A stretch of 64,000 nucleotides of DNA. Source: Rhodoferax sp. (lineage in GTDB: Bacteria; Pseudomonadota; Gammaproteobacteria; Burkholderiales; Burkholderiaceae_C). Made by a program: the position numbers and the translations under genes. The number at the start of each line of letters is the position of its first letter. Within the stretch, counting starts at the first letter, position 1. The DNA lies in assembly GCA_030645355.1 (NCBI GenBank), contig JAUSNJ010000182.1, forward strand, positions 1-64,000, in the 5' to 3' direction. Below are positions 60,556 to 64,000 of the stretch, one piece after another. The notes beneath the pieces were generated by a model. The model was not told where the DNA came from and made no database searches. It saw nothing but the letters and a program-made list of their open reading frames with translations.

Positions 60556-61518
60556 TTAGGCGCGACGGGTATGCTCAAGCCGCTGCGCCACCAGGCGCAC
60601 CAGGGCGCGTGCGTTGGCACCTGCGGTGTGTACGGGCAAGGTCAGTGCCTGAACGCAGTCGCCTTCAGCAATGGGCAGGTGCCAGTCGGGCAGCATGTTG
60701 TGCAAACGTCCCGCCGCAACGTCCTCCTGCACGCAAAAGTCGGGTGCCAACACAACCCCTTGGCCATGCCGCGCCAGCGCTACCAGGGCTTCGAGGCTGT
60801 CGGCGCTGATGTGGGGCTGCAGCTCCACGGTTTCACGGGCATCGCCGCTGCGGCTATGCCACTGCAGCAGCCAGCTTTGCGCGCCGCCCTCCAGCATGAG
60901 CAAAGGCCATTGTTGCAACGCCTGCGGACTCTTCAGGGGCGACGCCGTGCTGCCATACGCACCAATGCGATAGCGCAGCACGGGCTGAGCCACGCAGTCC
61001 TCAGGGGGCTTTCGGGTAATGCGAAAGGCCACATCCACCCCCTCGCGAACCAGGTCCACCCGCCGCTCGGTGAACATCAACTCCATGGCCACACCCGGGT
61101 GCGTGCGACCAAACTCGGCCAGCAAAGGCAACAACACGCTGTAGCCAAAGGCGCGCATGCTGGTGATGCGCAGCCGCCCCTGCAGAGCATCGCCTTCCTT
61201 TCGCAAGGCCATGCGTGCCGCGTCCGCGGCTTCGTGCACGACCTGGGCCCGCGCAGCCAGCGCGCGCCCGGCCTCGGTCAACCCCAGCGAGCGGGTGGTG
61301 CGTGCCAGTAGCGTCTGGCCGACTAGCTGCTCCATGGCGGCTACGCGGCGACTGACGGCCGCACGCGTCAGCCCCAACTGGCGCGCTGCGCGTGAAAAGC
61401 TCCCTGCCGCGACCACACGGGCAAACAACTCCAGCGCGTTGGCATCCAACGTTGAGGTCTCGCGTTGGCGGTGCAATCGGGTTGCCGACAAGGCAGGCGC
61501 GTCTTTTGGTGAGTTCAT
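60556..61518 (-). CDS. LysR family transcriptional regulator
   Basis: A 320-residue LysR-type regulator. The winged HTH is at about residues 25-85 (LELFARVVAAGSFSRAARQL, TRAAVSRRVAAMEQLVG, LLARTTRSLGLTEAG). The effector domain follows from about 110 (LQGRLRITSMRAFGYSVLLP, VDVAFRITRKPPEDCVA). The HTH pattern is of the CrgA/AaeR-like group. It is divergent from the hydrolase gene, with a symmetric site between them (61537-61559), so it very likely controls that gene and itself. It converges on putA with a 221-base gap in which I saw no gene. Confidence 0.92.
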   Translation of the reverse strand: MNSPKDAPALSATRLHRQRETSTLDANALELFARVVAAGSFSRAARQLGLTRAAVSRRVAAMEQLVGQTLLARTTRSLGLTEAGRALAARAQVVHEAADAARMALRKEGDALQGRLRITSMRAFGYSVLLPLLAEFGRTHPGVAMELMFTERRVDLVREGVDVAFRITRKPPEDCVAQPVLRYRIGAYGSTASPLKSPQALQQWPLLMLEGGAQSWLLQWHSRSGDARETVELQPHISADSLEALVALARHGQGVVLAPDFCVQEDVAAGRLHNMLPDWHLPIAEGDCVQALTLPVHTAGANARALVRLVAQRLEHTRRA

Positions 61519-61536
61519 GTAAACAGTGTGACTCGG

Positions 61537-61559
61537 AAATTGGATCTATTCAACAATTT
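61537..61559. promoter_or_regulatory. LysR-type operator (T-N11-A palindrome)
   Basis: AAATTG (61537-61542), 11 bases, CAATTT (61554-61559), an exact inverted repeat with the T-N11-A spacing typical of LysR-type sites. It lies in the 89-base gap between the divergent regulator (start 61518) and the hydrolase (start 61608). Confidence 0.7.
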
Positions 61560-61607
61560 GGTACAAATCTACCATGCAGCTTCATGAACCACCTGTTTGG
61601 AGACGCT

Positions 61608-62645
61608 ATGTCCATTGCCTTGTCCGCCGCCGCTGCCCCTACCACCTATGTGAGGACTACGTTGGAATCCCCCGACCAAGCACACCTGCACGCCCATCTG
61701 CCATTCCAGGACGAACCCGACCCGCAGGCCGCGGAGGTCGGCATGGGCGCGGTGCAATTTGCGGCCACAGATGGTCACCCTCTGCACGGGCACTGGTTTG
61801 TGCCGCAGCACCGTCCCGCCCACGCGGTGGCGGTCATGGCGCCGGCCACCGGTGTTCCGCAGCGCTACTACCACGCCTTTGCCCGCTGGCTGGCCGCCCG
61901 TGGCTATGCCGTGTTGTGCTTTGACTACTGTGGAATGGGAAAGCGCATCAGCGCCAGTGGGCGCACCGGCATGCGTGAGTGGGTGCGCCACGACCTCTCG
62001 GGGGCGCTGGCCTGTGCGAAGGCGCGTAGCACCCAAAGCGACCAGCACTTGCCCGTGCTGTGGGTCGGGCACTCCTTGGGAGGCAATGGATTGCCGCTGG
62101 TACAGGGGCTTGAGCACATCAACGCGGTCATTACCCTGGGGTCGCAGTTCGGGTACTGGAAACTGTGGCCGCGCGGATGGCACCGCCAGGTGACCCGCGT
62201 GTTCTTTGGGCGCTGGGTCCCGCTATGTGTGCGCCTGACCGGCAAGCTGCCGGGCTGGGCGCTGGGCGGTGGCGAGGCGCTGCCCGGGGCCGCGGCCATG
62301 GACTGGTCTCGCTGGGGCATGTCGCCAGGATACTTTCGCGATGACCCGGCTTGCGCCGGTTGGTACCAGCCCGACCAGTTTCAGGGTCACATGCAGCTGT
62401 GGAGCATTGACGACGACAAAACTTTTGGTCCTGTGGATGCGGTGGACGCATTGGCAGCGTGCTTTGGTCAGAGTGCGGGTCAGGTCGAACGCTTGCACCT
62501 GCATCCTCGCGCGGTAGGGCGGAAAACGGTAGGGCATTTTGGTGTTTTCCAGCGCGTGGCGGAAGCGAAAATTTGGCCGCTGGTGTTAAAACACATCGAG
62601 GCCAAGGTGCCACGCTTGCGCCCGGCGGTAGGCGCTGCTTCCTAG
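61608..62645 (+). CDS. Alpha/beta hydrolase (serine aminopeptidase/lysophospholipase-like)
   Basis: A 345-residue alpha/beta hydrolase. VQFAATDGHPLHGHWFVP opens the fold, AVMAPATGVPQRYYHAFARW and AVLCFDYCGMGKR form the oxyanion side, and VGHSLGGNGLPLV near residue 150 is the G-x-S-x-G nucleophile elbow. The acid (about SIDDDKTFGP) and His (VGHFGVF near 310) follow. The GGAGA before ATG 61608 decides the start; ATG 61584 is eight codons upstream. Located beside a divergent LysR gene, it is probably inducible. The natural ester substrate is unknown. Confidence 0.87.
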   Translation: MSIALSAAAAPTTYVRTTLESPDQAHLHAHLPFQDEPDPQAAEVGMGAVQFAATDGHPLHGHWFVPQHRPAHAVAVMAPATGVPQRYYHAFARWLAARGYAVLCFDYCGMGKRISASGRTGMREWVRHDLSGALACAKARSTQSDQHLPVLWVGHSLGGNGLPLVQGLEHINAVITLGSQFGYWKLWPRGWHRQVTRVFFGRWVPLCVRLTGKLPGWALGGGEALPGAAAMDWSRWGMSPGYFRDDPACAGWYQPDQFQGHMQLWSIDDDKTFGPVDAVDALAACFGQSAGQVERLHLHPRAVGRKTVGHFGVFQRVAEAKIWPLVLKHIEAKVPRLRPAVGAAS

Positions 62646-62912
62646 CCACTTGGTGCGGGTTGCACGCCCAATCGAGCCTGGCTGGATTTTGCGTGCCCTT
62701 ACCCACCTGCGCCTCACTGTCACACCATAACGGCGGGTCACCGCTCCCACTTCAGCGCTTTCTGATCTTCCGAGTAATAAATCCTTTGTCTTTGCTTAAC
62801 TTGCACCACTCCTTCTGCTTACGCAGTTTCTAGTGTGTTGCATCGACCGGCTGAATCCGCCCCCCCCTTCCCAGTTGCTGCCTAAAGCCACTTTGCGGCA
62901 GAAGCCAGCACA

Positions 62913-64000
62913 TTAAGCCCCCAGCAACTGCTGCACCCGCCCCCGCAGCGTCTCCGGCTGCACATCCTGCGGTGCGCTGGCCACGCCCACATTCAGCCCC
63001 ACGCTGCTGAATAGGCCGCGGCGGAACGGTCGCACCATGGCGCCGCCTTGTTCCACGCGGCTGAAGAACGAGCCCCACAGATTGGTCAGCGCCATCGGCA
63101 CCACCTGCACGGTCGTGCCTTGCTGCGTGGTGCGCTCCAAAATCTTCATGATGCCGCCCTTGAACTCTTGCAACGTGCCGTCGCGGGTGATGCCGCCTTC
63201 GGGGAAGATGCACAGCAGGTCGCCCTCGGCCAGCACCTTGGCCGCCGCGTCAAAGGCGGCTTCATAGGCGGCGGGGTCTTGGGCACGCGGCGCAATCGGA
63301 ATGGCCTTGGCCAGTTTGAACAGCCATCCCAGCACCGGCACCTTGAAGATTTGATGGTCCATGATAAAACGGATAGGCCGGGGGCTGGCCGCCATCAGCA
63401 ACACGGCGTCGATGAAGCTCACGTGGTTGCACACCAGAATGGCCGCGCCCGTGGTGGGGATGTGCTCATCGCCGTTCACCTTGAAGCGGTAGATGAAGTG
63501 CGACAGCACCCAGGCCACAAAGCGCAGCAGGTACTCCGGCACCAGCATGAAGATGTAGAACGCCACCACCGCATTGGCCAGGCCGGTGAACAAGAAGATT
63601 TGCGGAATGGTGAAGCCGGACTTGAGCAGCGCACCGGCAATGACCGAACTGCCGATCATGAACAGCGCGTTCAGGATGTTGTTGGCGGCGATGATGCGGG
63701 CGCGGTGCGTGGCCTGGCTGCGCAACTGGATCAGTGCATACATGGGCACGCTGTACAGGCCGGCGAAGAGGCTCAAGAGCGCCAGATCGGCCATCACGCG
63801 CCAGTGCGCCGGTTGCACCATAAAGGCGCTCAGGCCCATGACCTCGGACGCGGGCAGGCCGCTGGACGCAAAGTACAGGTCCACGGCAAACACGCTCATG
63901 CCAATGGCGCCCAGCGGCACCAGGCCGATTTCCACATGGCGGCGGCTCATGACTTCGCACAACAGCGAGCCGGTGCCGATGCCGATGGAGAACACCACCA
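62913..64000 (-). CDS. MFS transporter fused to 1-acyl-glycerol-3-phosphate acyltransferase-like domain (LplT-Aas type), start outside window
   Basis: The C-terminal 360 residues of a large membrane protein. The first 170 visible residues are MFS helices (LLSLFAGLYSVPMYALIQLR, RIIAANNILNALFMIGSSVI). The rest is a PlsC-type acyltransferase: ILVCNHVSFIDAVLL (H-x4-D), FPEGGITRDGTL, VVPMALTNLWGS. This pairing recycles lysophospholipids: flip inward, then reacylate. The gene continues past base 64000, so the start and the first MFS half are missing. An acyl-CoA ligase domain would normally follow in Aas proteins, but the stop at 62913 shows there is none here. A 267-base gap separates it from the hydrolase stop; nothing was seen there. 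Confidence 0.88.
   Translation of the reverse strand, partial: VVFSIGIGTGSLLCEVMSRRHVEIGLVPLGAIGMSVFAVDLYFASSGLPASEVMGLSAFMVQPAHWRVMADLALLSLFAGLYSVPMYALIQLRSQATHRARIIAANNILNALFMIGSSVIAGALLKSGFTIPQIFLFTGLANAVVAFYIFMLVPEYLLRFVAWVLSHFIYRFKVNGDEHIPTTGAAILVCNHVSFIDAVLLMAASPRPIRFIMDHQIFKVPVLGWLFKLAKAIPIAPRAQDPAAYEAAFDAAAKVLAEGDLLCIFPEGGITRDGTLQEFKGGIMKILERTTQQGTTVQVVPMALTNLWGSFFSRVEQGGAMVRPFRRGLFSSVGLNVGVASAPQDVQPETLRGRVQQLLGA

Noticed and set aside
62646-62912. Gap between the hydrolase and the MFS-acyltransferase gene
   Set aside because: The two flanking genes converge; no convincing hairpin, gene or repeat was seen.

Overview
The window reads as a chromosomal segment of a betaproteobacterium of the Burkholderiales, most likely Comamonadaceae close to Rhodoferax, Polaromonas or Acidovorax. 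The basis is the gene order (gspE-F-G-H-I-J-K-L-M-N-D; rsmI/yraN/diaA/dolP; pilT-pilU), a PutA without a DNA-binding domain beside an Lrp-type regulator, and short dispersed repeats that I recall from Comamonadaceae. This is inference from protein recognition and layout; no database search was run. No rRNA, tRNA, CRISPR array, intact insertion sequence or prophage was seen. One stretch over 300 bases lacks a gene (56766-57289); it holds a foldback element of about 400 bp.

Layout. 1-9629: a cell-surface polysaccharide block with an ABC exporter (Wzm/Wzt), a GT-B glycosyltransferase, a PIG-L deacetylase and a small methyltransferase on the plus strand, converging on a GT2 enzyme, a methyltransferase and a 979-residue triple-GT2 protein on the minus strand. 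9772-20268: a compact type II secretion operon ending in the secretin. 20338-23384: tandem near-consensus promoters driving a secreted protein with expression-biased codons, then a terminator and a lipoprotein with sialidase-type Asp-boxes. 23443-32635: a TPR glycosyltransferase island with a TPR-methyltransferase, a GT41 (O-GlcNAc transferase-like) enzyme, two paralogous TPR/GT9-like proteins, and an unrecognised Ser/Thr-rich protein with three internal repeats. 32771-43963: a second polysaccharide cluster with a GNAT-like protein, Wzx-type flippase, methyltransferase, acyltransferase, three GT2 enzymes, an SDR epimerase/reductase, an initiating sugar-phosphate transferase, an H-NS-like protein and a WbpM-type 4,6-dehydratase.

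43930-50681 is mostly core genome: rsmI diverging from yraN-diaA-dolP, a beta-hydroxyacid dehydrogenase, pilU and pilT, and a YggS-type PLP protein. 50653-56169 holds a DUF3617-type protein and a signalling set: a nucleotidyl cyclase with an FHA domain convergent with a transmembrane Ser/Thr kinase that is followed by a CsgG-like protein and another periplasmic protein. 56298-60334 is proline catabolism (Lrp-type regulator, putA). 60556-64000 is a LysR regulator divergent from an alpha/beta hydrolase, and the 3' part of an MFS-acyltransferase fusion.

How the parts fit: two polysaccharide routes (ABC-exported and flippase-exported) flank a secretion system and a set of TPR glycosyltransferases that may decorate secreted or surface proteins. 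The most novel-looking items are the kinase/CsgG-like/cyclase-FHA group, the GT41 island with its repeat protein, the strongly expressed secreted protein beside the secretin gene, a repeat family of about 50 bp that has entered five reading-frame sites in step, and the foldback in the put control region.
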